From Bacillota bacterium (GTDB lineage Bacteria > Bacillota > Clostridia > Oscillospirales > Ruminococcaceae), in NCBI GenBank assembly GCA_023388515.1, contig JAEWGD010000020.1, positions 1 through 7,053 of the forward strand: a stretch of DNA of 7,053 nt. The letters run 5' to 3'. Under the pieces are notes generated by a model that saw only the letters and a list, made by a program, of their open reading frames with translations, was not told the origin of the DNA and ran no database searches. Shown here piece after piece: positions 1 to 5,960 of this stretch; within the stretch, counting starts at the first letter, position 1; each line of letters starts with the position of its first letter. The position numbers were made by a program, and so were the translations under genes.

Positions 1-13
1 CATTTTTATCACC
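1..13 (-). other. Possible translation start of a gene leaving the window on the left
   Basis: An ATG on the minus strand sits at the very edge (positions 3-1). It is preceded by GGTGA (9-13), a partial Shine-Dalgarno match, with a 5-nt spacer. An extended -10 promoter lies about 30 bp upstream in the same orientation. No coding sequence is visible beyond the start codon, so nothing can be said about the product. The alternative is a coincidental ATG in an AT-rich intergenic stretch. Confidence 0.35.
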
Positions 14-28
14 ATTCTTTTTTACTTC

Positions 29-37
29 ATTATACCA
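29..37 (-). promoter_or_regulatory. Extended -10 promoter pointing left
   Basis: Read on the minus strand, positions 37-29 give TGGTATAAT, a perfect TATAAT with the TGn extension of sigma-A type promoters. No good -35 is present at 16-18 bp (best is TGTACT), which is typical where the extended -10 carries recognition. The expected start is near position 22, leaving a leader of about 20 nt before the possible ATG at 3-1. It lies beyond the xylanase terminator, so it would give the next leftward gene its own transcription. Confidence 0.5.
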
Positions 38-70
38 CAAAATACATCTTTAGTACATAACACAAAATTC

Positions 71-99
71 TTGCAATATCTAGAATAATATGATACAAT
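71..99 (+). promoter_or_regulatory. Sigma-A type promoter pointing right
   Basis: TTGCAA (71-76) is separated by exactly 17 bp from TACAAT (94-99), and the -10 is preceded by TGA, an extended -10 context. Each hexamer differs from consensus at one position. Transcription would start near 106. The DNA downstream on this strand has no open reading frame of note and runs into the 3' end of the oppositely oriented xylanase gene. It could therefore drive a short non-coding RNA, an antisense transcript, or nothing. Confidence 0.4.
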
Positions 100-105
100 G
101 TAATA

Positions 106-213
106 AAATTATTCTGGAAAGCTTTGTGGTATGTTAACTACAAAGAGTATCAATTATTAGTTGTTTAAATAAAAATAACTCAAGGAATACCATAATAGTA
201 TTCCTTGAGTTTC
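106..213 (+). ncRNA. Candidate small RNA between the left-edge promoter and the terminator hairpin
   Basis: A transcript starting near 106 would hold two stem-loops. The first is CTTTGTGGT (122-130) paired with ACTACAAAG (137-145), a 9-bp stem with one G-U pair and a 6-nt loop. The second is the perfect 14-bp stem at 177-190/198-211. A poor U tract follows the second stem on this strand (TTTCACAATATT), so termination here is uncertain. No known RNA family is recognised. The case rests on promoter plus structure only. Confidence 0.22.
171..211 (-). terminator. Rho-independent terminator of the xylanase/lichenase gene
   Basis: A perfect 14-bp inverted repeat (177-190 and 198-211) encloses a 7-nt loop. 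Read on the minus strand, the stem begins about 9 nt after the TAA of the enzyme gene and is followed by ATTTTTATTT (176-167), a proper U tract. The U tract on the minus side shows that it mainly serves leftward transcription. The opposite side is poorer, so it is at best weakly bidirectional. Confidence 0.9.
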
Positions 214-219
214 ACAATA

Positions 220-2427
220 TTATTTAGCTTTATCGAAAGAAACCCATTGATATTGTGCTGTCAAAGGTGTCTTTCCATTATAAGGATTTAGCCATTCATT
301 AACGCCAATTCCTGGCCATGTGTTCATCATAATCTTTCCTGGAGTTTTTGGAATGTTGCTATAAGCAGTATAAACAGCTTTTCCGTCAACATACCAAGTT
401 ATTTTATCAGGTTGCCAATCAAATCCGTAGGTATGGAAGTCCTGTGAAGCATCAAATCCAAGGTCATACATATATTCGTGATTTCCTACGCCATTTGTAT
501 AATAGTTTAATTGAACCTTAGTAGTATCCTTACCAAGAATTTCAATGTCAATCTCATCCCACGGATCGCCGTCATATGGTCCTGTATAGGTAAAGAATGA
601 GCTAACTACGCCATCATTTTTGATAGCTTTCATAGATGTTTCATAGTAACCGTAGTGATAATAATCCTTTGTTCTATACTCAGCACCTGAGTAATTGTAT
701 TCTGGCGAAGCCTCTGAATCAATTTTAAGGTTTAGTGCATTGTCTGCAAAAAAAACATTTTCAGCACGCCATACGCAGTCAAAGCAATCCCCATTGGACC
801 AACCGTCTGCTTTTTCAAAATAAGTATTTGAAAGACCCTGTCTGAAATCTGCATACATTGTATGAGAATCTTCAACCACAGGTGGCTCTGTTACAACAGG
901 AGGTTTTGTCACTGGTGGCTCTGTTACTGGTGGTATGCTTTCATTACCGAAAAGCATTTTCTTTAATAGTGCAATATCAATAGATGTAATTTTTCCGTTA
1001 CCGTCAATATCTGCCTCATCGCTTTTTGTTAACTTTTTAGTAGCCCCAAGAACATAGCTCTTTAGCATTTTAACATCTGCTCCGTCTATCTTTCCATCAC
1101 CGTTTACATCGCCCTTTTTAACAGGCACTGGTAAAACTACACTATCGTCCGATGCTGGATTAGGAGTTCCTGCAACTGCCGCAAATGCCTCGTCTATATA
1201 AAACGGAAGAGTTTTGTTATCAGATGCTTCTACATAAAGCAAAAGATTACTTGCACCTGCTGGAATAGTGAAGTTTTTATCTTCAAGGAGTATCCATTTC
1301 CCAGAAGTCGCAACGCCCTCAGCAACTGTGTTATATTCCGTTGTTCCTCCAACATCACATTGAAGTGTCAACCTAAAGTTTTCATCTCCTGTTCCCGTAT
1401 GCATAGCCCATGTACTAAGGCTGTATTTATTACCTGGAACAAAGGAAGCAGTAGAAAGAGTTTTCCCCGTACCATTCCATGTGTCTGTTCGCCCTGTAAT
1501 AGCAAGACCACTTGACTTGTTTAAACCATTGCCTTTGGAAACTGCTACACTACTATCGCCTCTTGATGCCCAACTTTCAGCACCAGATTCAAAAGTGTTT
1601 CTGTAATATATTCCATCCTTTGGAATCTCTGGTTCTACTGGAACTTCTGGATCAATAGGTACATACTCGCCACCTATTGTTATTTCATTTTTCATAACAT
1701 TAGCAGTACCTTTGCTGTTGTAACCCTCGATACATAGAGTAACTTCATACAATGAACCCATCTTCATGCCTTTAGCTTCCCAAGCCTTGAAATGTTCACT
1801 TACTGGGATATTGTTTTTTATAATACCATTGCCTTTTTTATTTGCACGAACGCTCCAATACTGTTTGAATGTTGTGTCACCGATTATAGATGGTTTGTTT
1901 ATACGGTCACTTTCATAAATATTATACTGTTCTCCACCAATCATGGCACTGCCCTTAAAGCCAGTAGTTGGCACATATTCGCCCCAACTTTCAACAATAT
2001 AATACTCAACAAGAGGAGCATTATTATCTGCTCTAGTCCAACCATATACGCACATATATGACGCACCTGGCATTTGAGGATTATAATCAACTTCATAGTT
2101 AAGTGCAATGTTGCCCATTTGACTATGAGTTTGACCAGCGGCAGTAGCCCCACCAAATTTCTTACCTGTACGCATAAGCGTGTTTTTTCCACCTGTGGTG
2201 TCGTACTCAGAGGTAAAAGAACCCTCTCCCTTGAGTGTCATTACAGCTTTGTTCCCGCTTGAACCTGGTTGGACATCCGTCCAAAATTCGTAACCATAAG
2301 TACCAATAGTACCCATTTCATTTTGCGTAAGTGTTTTGCCAACTGATGCACTAACATTAAAAGTGCCTAAAGCACTTGTTAGCATCACAGCCGCAATTCC
2401 AATTACGCTGAACTTTTTAATGTTCAT
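220..2427 (-). CDS. xynD: Secreted bifunctional xylanase/lichenase: GH11 - CBM22-like - dockerin - GH16
   Basis: This cellulosomal enzyme should cut beta-1,4-xylan and mixed-linkage beta-1,3-1,4-glucan outside the cell. Residues 1-27 are a signal peptide (NIKK, hydrophobic core, likely cut after VSA). Residues about 30-255 are a GH11 xylanase with nucleophile E141 in PLVEYY and acid/base E234 in CIEGYNSKG. Residues about 272-420 form a jelly-roll module, best read as CBM22 (xylan binding). Residues 439-494 are a type I dockerin with two calcium loops (ligands D440, N442, D444, D451 and D473, D475, N477, D484). A Pro/Thr/Val linker (about 497-520) leads to a GH16 lichenase (522-735) with the DEIDIE catalytic motif (E625, D627, E629). 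The order matches R. flavefaciens XynD as I recall it, although this 735-residue protein is somewhat shorter. AAAGGGG (2434-2440), 6 nt before the ATG, supports the start. It is divergent from an AraC-family gene. The modules are certain; the exact CBM family is less so. Confidence 0.95.
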   Translation of the reverse strand: MNIKKFSVIGIAAVMLTSALGTFNVSASVGKTLTQNEMGTIGTYGYEFWTDVQPGSSGNKAVMTLKGEGSFTSEYDTTGGKNTLMRTGKKFGGATAAGQTHSQMGNIALNYEVDYNPQMPGASYMCVYGWTRADNNAPLVEYYIVESWGEYVPTTGFKGSAMIGGEQYNIYESDRINKPSIIGDTTFKQYWSVRANKKGNGIIKNNIPVSEHFKAWEAKGMKMGSLYEVTLCIEGYNSKGTANVMKNEITIGGEYVPIDPEVPVEPEIPKDGIYYRNTFESGAESWASRGDSSVAVSKGNGLNKSSGLAITGRTDTWNGTGKTLSTASFVPGNKYSLSTWAMHTGTGDENFRLTLQCDVGGTTEYNTVAEGVATSGKWILLEDKNFTIPAGASNLLLYVEASDNKTLPFYIDEAFAAVAGTPNPASDDSVVLPVPVKKGDVNGDGKIDGADVKMLKSYVLGATKKLTKSDEADIDGNGKITSIDIALLKKMLFGNESIPPVTEPPVTKPPVVTEPPVVEDSHTMYADFRQGLSNTYFEKADGWSNGDCFDCVWRAENVFFADNALNLKIDSEASPEYNYSGAEYRTKDYYHYGYYETSMKAIKNDGVVSSFFTYTGPYDGDPWDEIDIEILGKDTTKVQLNYYTNGVGNHEYMYDLGFDASQDFHTYGFDWQPDKITWYVDGKAVYTAYSNIPKTPGKIMMNTWPGIGVNEWLNPYNGKTPLTAQYQWVSFDKAK
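881..927 (-). repeat. Short direct repeat in the Pro/Thr linker of the xylanase gene
   Basis: The 14-mer GGTGGCTCTGTTAC occurs at 881-894 and again at 914-927, a 33-bp (11-codon) period. It encodes the repeated VTEPP-type linker between dockerin and GH16. In-frame slippage here could change linker length without breaking the protein. Confidence 0.6.
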
Positions 2428-2499
2428 TTTTTTCCCCTTTCGATAATGTAATTTTAATACACATCTCTTGATTTAAACATTCATATCGATTTCCTTAAT

Positions 2500-2512
2500 A
2501 CATTAATAATGT
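2500..2512. promoter_or_regulatory. Palindrome, possible operator
   Basis: ACATTAATAATGT is a perfect inverted repeat (ACATTA/TAATGT around one base). It lies about 75 bp upstream of the xylanase start and about 110 bp upstream of the regulator start. AT-rich palindromes of this size can arise by chance in such DNA, so this is only a candidate binding site. Confidence 0.3.
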
Positions 2513-2528
2513 CAGAAACATCATAAGT

Positions 2529-2568
2529 TTTATATCACCAATCAAGCATTTATATCACAAACCACACA
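2529..2568. repeat. Two tandem 20-bp direct repeats, candidate AraC-family operator
   Basis: Units 2529-2548 and 2549-2568 abut and match at 16 of 20 positions, sharing the core TTTATATCAC. A degraded third core (TTATAT) begins at 2569. A period of about two helical turns places both half-sites on the same DNA face. This is the usual arrangement for dimeric AraC-family activators, which bind direct repeats rather than palindromes. The repeats sit about 100 bp upstream of the xylanase start and about 55 bp upstream of the regulator start, suitable for activating one gene and autoregulating the other. Binding is inferred. Confidence 0.5.
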
Positions 2569-2621
2569 TTATATGAAGATTATACATAACATAAAGATAT
2601 AAAAAGGAAAGGAAATGCTAT

Positions 2622-3380
2622 ATGGACAATATTAATAAATTGTTAACGCATGAAACATTTCTTCAAAGGGAATATACTGTTACTCATGCATCACCCAAAA
2701 AAGAAACAGAATTTTACAAATATGTGCAACAAGGCAATTTAAAAAAGCTTCGTGAAATTATGACGCCTCTCGCAAACAGCGGTCACGGCTGCCTATCCGA
2801 CGATGAGCTACGCAATATAAAATACCATATGATTATTTCAGTTGCAATGATTACACGTTTTTGCATTGAGGGTGGAATGGAATATGAAATGGCATATAGC
2901 TTGAGTGATTTATATATCAAGGGAACTGATAAATGCACATCTGTACAACAAGTTTCCTCCCTCCATGAGTCTATGGTTTATGATTTTACAGATAGAATGC
3001 GTATTTTAGGCTCTGGAAAACAACTCACAGAAACCATAAGAAGGGCTTTGGATTATATTTATGAGCATCTTCATTATAAAATTGAAATCCAAGACCTAGC
3101 AAAATGTGCTGGAGTAACTCCAGCACATTTCAGAAGGTTATTTAAGGAGCAAATAGGAATAGCACCAAGCGAATATATAATGAAAAAGAAAATTGAGGCT
3201 GCAACAAATATGTTACATTATTCCGAACATTCCTCCACTGAAATCGGGTATTATCTTGCATTCAGCACGCATAGCCACTTCATCAAAACCTTTAAGCAAT
3301 ATATGGGAATAACGCCTGGAAAGTATCGCTCCCAGTATTCTGGAACTTTCTTGAAAACATCAGAAAAGAACGAGCTTTAA
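2622..3380 (+). CDS. AraC-family transcriptional regulator, probable controller of the xylanase gene
   Basis: This is a DNA-binding activator of 252 residues. The C-terminal ~105 residues (about 136-240) are the double helix-turn-helix domain of AraC/XylS proteins. The first HTH is around 155-176 (IEIQDLAKCAGVTPAHFRRL). The second is around 205-226 (STEIGYYLAFSTHSHFIKTF), ending in the family hallmark GITPGKYR (229-236). The N-terminal ~130 residues are alpha-helical in appearance with no cupin sugar-binding fold or receiver domain visible. They contain a motif region LSDDELRNIKY...TRFCIEGG (58-85) of the kind I recall from other Firmicute AraC-type regulators, so the signal sensed is unknown. 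The start is supported by AAAGGAAAGG at 2603-2612; the ATG at 2615 is out of frame. Divergence from a plant-polysaccharide enzyme gene, with tandem repeats between, suggests local control of that gene. That link is inferred. Confidence 0.92.
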   Translation: MDNINKLLTHETFLQREYTVTHASPKKETEFYKYVQQGNLKKLREIMTPLANSGHGCLSDDELRNIKYHMIISVAMITRFCIEGGMEYEMAYSLSDLYIKGTDKCTSVQQVSSLHESMVYDFTDRMRILGSGKQLTETIRRALDYIYEHLHYKIEIQDLAKCAGVTPAHFRRLFKEQIGIAPSEYIMKKKIEAATNMLHYSEHSSTEIGYYLAFSTHSHFIKTFKQYMGITPGKYRSQYSGTFLKTSEKNEL

Positions 3381-3384
3381 CGCC

Positions 3385-3413
3385 TTGACCCCTAAGCGTA
3401 AAACAAGTATAAT
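3385..3413 (+). promoter_or_regulatory. Near-consensus sigma-A promoter for the membrane protein gene
   Basis: TTGACC (3385-3390) and a perfect TATAAT (3408-3413) are separated by exactly 17 bp, 11 of 12 consensus bases. It begins 5 bp after the araC stop. The expected start is near 3420, giving a leader of about 97 nt before the ATG at 3517. It makes the membrane protein gene independent of the regulator gene. A strong constitutive-looking promoter next to a weak ribosome binding site is a notable pairing. Confidence 0.8.
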
Positions 3414-3516
3414 AAAACAATTAAAATACTTCCAGTAAAAACAATCTAGAATATTTAGAAAAGTTATTTTTTATATTAATATTAAAAATTGAAAACTGAA
3501 AATTTGACTAAGAAAG

Positions 3517-4521
3517 ATGGTAACAGAAATGATGAAAGTTCGCAGACATATAACACCAATTTTAACCTTAGCTCTCCTTGAGTTTTGCTTTTTTGTTTTT
3601 GGAAATTATCCTAAAAATCTATTTGATGTACGATTAATGAATATCGTATATAATTACTTGCCTGCTTTTTTTACAAAGCTATTATGGGTATTACTTTTTG
3701 TTTCGGTGGTACTATTAATTTGCAAATGGATTTTTTTCAGCGAGCGTTATGCTTTTACAAGCGAATACTTTAAAGATATAATTATCTGCTCTGTTAAAAT
3801 ATTACTCATAAGATTAATATTAGATGGAGTAATGCTCTTAACTCCTCCACTTTTATATGTTGACGCTGTTCATTTTATTTTAGACTTATTCTTTACAGCA
3901 ATGCTTTTTTTGATTATTTACAAAAGGTTGGCTATTGGAAAGAAGATTAAGATTAATAAAAAAGTGATTTTATCTACTGTAATTTTGATTGCTGTATCAG
4001 CAACATATGCAGTATTATCAATTTATAAAACAAAGCAAGGAATGGATTTAATAAACTATTTGAATGAAAAATACATATATATTTCAATACCTGATGTGAC
4101 AAAGAATTTATCATTTGAATTATCGCTATACAGATTATTATTTAATATTATTTCAGTCATCTTAATATATATTATTTTCTTAAACGCTTTTGCAAATAAG
4201 GCTAAATCTGATACTATAAGAAAAACTTTAGTTGTTGTACGATGCTTTTCGTTAGTAATTGTATTAGTTTTCCTTTACGTTGCAAAGCTGTTAATATCAC
4301 CACATAATACGATTTCTAGAATAAATGTAAATACTTCAGATTCACATGAACGCCAATTTTATACAGATGAATATATGATAAAGTATGATGGGGATTATAT
4401 TAAACCATTTTTGGTGGAATACTCATCAGGAATTTATGATGAGAGTATCAATCAAAATATCAACAAAGAATATATAATAAAATTTTCTCAAGATGTGCTT
4501 AATAATAATTTTTTAGAATAA
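3517..4521 (+). CDS. Orphan polytopic membrane protein
   Basis: I do not recognise this 334-residue protein. About seven hydrophobic segments are visible, roughly at residues 11-29, 50-69, 86-108, 115-135, 149-168, 204-224 and 237-260. A polar loop lies at about 170-203, and a hydrophilic C-terminal tail of about 75 residues (260-334) is rich in Asn, Asp, Ser and Tyr. The tail contains YTDEYMIKYDGDYIKPF (282-298) and could be a small domain on one face of the membrane. The start is weakly supported: only a purine run (AAGAAAG) abuts the ATG, and in-frame ATGs at 3529 and 3532 are alternatives. Its own strong promoter lies upstream. The last codons read through a T TTT TTA heptamer (4509-4515), so the natural C-terminus may lie 23 residues further on in the -1 frame. 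It converges with the lipase genes and no transporter or enzyme motif is seen. Confidence 0.75.
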   Translation: MVTEMMKVRRHITPILTLALLEFCFFVFGNYPKNLFDVRLMNIVYNYLPAFFTKLLWVLLFVSVVLLICKWIFFSERYAFTSEYFKDIIICSVKILLIRLILDGVMLLTPPLLYVDAVHFILDLFFTAMLFLIIYKRLAIGKKIKINKKVILSTVILIAVSATYAVLSIYKTKQGMDLINYLNEKYIYISIPDVTKNLSFELSLYRLLFNIISVILIYIIFLNAFANKAKSDTIRKTLVVVRCFSLVIVLVFLYVAKLLISPHNTISRINVNTSDSHERQFYTDEYMIKYDGDYIKPFLVEYSSGIYDESINQNINKEYIIKFSQDVLNNNFLE

Positions 4522-4589
4522 TTAATCATTCTACTGGAGATATTCTTACGAATACTTTTGGAAATTCTAAAGGTAATCTGTCTTATTAA
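4509..4589 (+). other. Slippery heptamer and -1-frame extension at the end of the membrane protein gene
   Basis: In the reading frame of the membrane protein, T TTT TTA (4509-4515) has the X XXY YYZ form of a classical -1 slippery site. Two codons later the frame stops (4519-4521). In the -1 frame an open stretch of 23 codons from 4515 continues to TAA at 4587-4589, encoding a peptide with TGDILTNTFGNSKGNLSY. The total would be about 356 residues. Only a weak 5-bp stem (TATTC/GAATA) lies downstream, so no good stimulatory structure is seen. A one-base loss in the T6 run, by mutation or sequencing error, explains the same picture. Confidence 0.3.
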
Positions 4590-4602
4590 CAAGCATTATA
4601 TC

Positions 4603-5931
4603 TTATAATCCCATTGACTTCAACCTTTTAACTAGGCTGACATAGCACTCACAAACATCAAATCCATGAATGTTTTTTCTCATTAAATCTATCATATCTC
4701 CATGTGAAACGCCTCTATTTCGCTTAGTCTTAAAGCTACCAAGATAATCACTCCATTTTGAAGATTCCACTGAAACAAAGCCATCATTCTCACCATCCAT
4801 GCGTTTCAACATTGCGTACCCAATGTTCAAGGGGAAACTCGCACTAAAAAAACTGCTCATCTTTGAAGCATAGCTCTGATATATCACGTTTTCTTTGTTA
4901 AGTACCGTTTCATTAAATCTTATGCATTGTTCGGTTGTCAAGTCGCAAACCCCACTGTAAAAATCCGGCTCTGTATCCCCTAACCTTTTATAAATCCCAT
5001 TATATCTTTTAGCAACTATATGTACCACCGAATCTGGAACTTTAGATAATATTTTATCCACTAAGCTACTTCCACCATGCGGAGTTCCAATTGTTGTCAA
5101 CGACGCAACATATTCGTCCATTCCCAAACTACTTATCACATATCTTGCGTCTAGACCACCTTTTGAGTGTGCAATGATATTAACCTTCCCACAATTTTCT
5201 TTTTCAACAATGCTGAGAATTTGATTTTTTAGTTCGGTCGCACAAATTATCATGGGTGCTGCTGATTGCTGGTTACCATAAAATACGGTTGCACCGTTTC
5301 TAATAAGCTCCTTTGGAATCCTCCCCCAATAGTTGAAAAGTTGCCAATCCCTCCAGAATATACCATGAACAAGCAGAAGTGGGTATTTAGTTTTACATAC
5401 ATCATTGTCTTTTCTGCTTTCGTTTAGTTCATCTTTTGCCATAGCGAATAAGTATTCTCGTTTAACAACACGACAGCAGTGCAAAAATATAAAGAAGTTT
5501 ACAACAGGAATCCACCATGTAAAAAACAATACAGCTCGCATTATAACGCTTAGTTGTGTGGATATAGAAATAAAACGTATTGTACCGTTAATCATCATAA
5601 TAAGAAGAACAATAAGCGTAAATATCATGTTGGCGATGATAATGGATAAAGCAAACTCTGTTTTTGAGAAAAAGTAAATATTCAAGCATATATCCGAGAT
5701 AAAAACAATAAAGGAATTTATTATTAGTTCACGTCCACCAATTAATACCTCTAAACGTTTTATGTTCTTGCGTTTAAATCTTGGATTAACATTGTAGGAA
5801 ACGAAAAATATAAAAGATAAAACTATTAAGGTGGCACAAAGTATAAAATGGTTCTGAAGTTGGTTTATAATTAACACTATATTCGATAAAAATAAAATGC
5901 AGATTATACTCAATAACCTTGTTATCTTCAC
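4603..5931 (-). CDS. Membrane-anchored lipase/esterase-type alpha/beta hydrolase
   Basis: This 442-residue protein is probably a carboxylester hydrolase (acylglycerol lipase or esterase class). Residues 1-155 carry about five hydrophobic segments (about 5-23, 29-46, 68-89, 94-114, 133-151), with basic loops at 50-59 and 153-158. The hydrolase domain spans about 180-440. It has HG (189-190) at the oxyanion strand, NYWGRIP (200-206), nucleophile S256 in AHSKGG, a TPHGG motif (283-287), acid D383 in GENDGFVS and H410 in GVSHGD, a complete triad. Ala replacing the first Gly of GxSxG, plus the YWG motif, recalls Bacillus-type lipases. The side of the membrane holding the enzyme is ambiguous. The start is GTG at 5931-5929, fixed by a perfect AGGAGG (5940-5945) 8 nt upstream. 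It follows its paralogue by 29 bp, so the two are likely co-transcribed. The true substrate is unknown. Confidence 0.85.
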   Translation of the reverse strand: MKITRLLSIICILFLSNIVLIINQLQNHFILCATLIVLSFIFFVSYNVNPRFKRKNIKRLEVLIGGRELIINSFIVFISDICLNIYFFSKTEFALSIIIANMIFTLIVLLIMMINGTIRFISISTQLSVIMRAVLFFTWWIPVVNFFIFLHCCRVVKREYLFAMAKDELNESRKDNDVCKTKYPLLLVHGIFWRDWQLFNYWGRIPKELIRNGATVFYGNQQSAAPMIICATELKNQILSIVEKENCGKVNIIAHSKGGLDARYVISSLGMDEYVASLTTIGTPHGGSSLVDKILSKVPDSVVHIVAKRYNGIYKRLGDTEPDFYSGVCDLTTEQCIRFNETVLNKENVIYQSYASKMSSFFSASFPLNIGYAMLKRMDGENDGFVSVESSKWSDYLGSFKTKRNRGVSHGDMIDLMRKNIHGFDVCECYVSLVKRLKSMGL

Positions 5932-5939
5932 AATAATAT

Positions 5940-5945
5940 CCTCCT
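5940..5945 (-). promoter_or_regulatory. Perfect Shine-Dalgarno fixing a GTG start
   Basis: AGGAGG on the minus strand lies 8 nt before GTG at 5931-5929. It is stronger than the site of the paralogue upstream. It supports the GTG start of the membrane-anchored hydrolase and suggests the downstream gene of the pair is translated well on its own. Confidence 0.85.
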
Positions 5946-5960
5946 GAGATTATATATAAT

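Larger units (their letters stand above)
2428..2621. promoter_or_regulatory. Divergent control region between xylanase and AraC-family genes
   Basis: This 194-bp region separates two outward-facing genes and must contain both promoters. The enzyme gene has AAAGGGG at 2434-2440. The regulator gene has AAAGGAAAGG (2603-2612) about 9 nt before its ATG. No near-consensus -35/-10 pair is evident for either gene. The best -10 for the enzyme is TAAAAT (minus strand, 2456-2451) with no matching -35, as expected for an activator-dependent promoter, although it lies very close to the ribosome binding site. Tandem repeats and a palindrome in the middle are candidate operators. Confidence 0.6.

Noticed and set aside
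1792..2262. Three short open frames (1792-2061 plus, 1941-2192 minus, 2074-2262 plus) inside the xylanase gene
   Set aside because: They lie wholly within the GH11 coding region in other frames, lack ribosome sites and have no recognisable protein features. They are shadow frames.
3379..3398. Terminator after the AraC-family gene (ACGCCTT/AAGCGT)
   Set aside because: The arms need a bulge, no T run follows, and the same bases form the -35 of a strong promoter.
3466..3489. AT-only palindrome upstream of the membrane protein gene as a terminator
   Set aside because: The stem has no GC pairs and would be too weak. It is more likely a by-product of AT-rich composition, although it remains in the leader.
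4595..4609. Inverted repeat ATTATA/TATAAT between the convergent genes as a shared terminator
   Set aside because: It is only 6 bp of A-T pairs, overlaps the lipase stop codon and has no T run on either side.
5405..5677. A 90-residue plus-strand frame inside the membrane-anchored lipase gene
   Set aside because: It is the antisense of hydrophobic segment codons, with no ribosome site or family features. It is a shadow frame.
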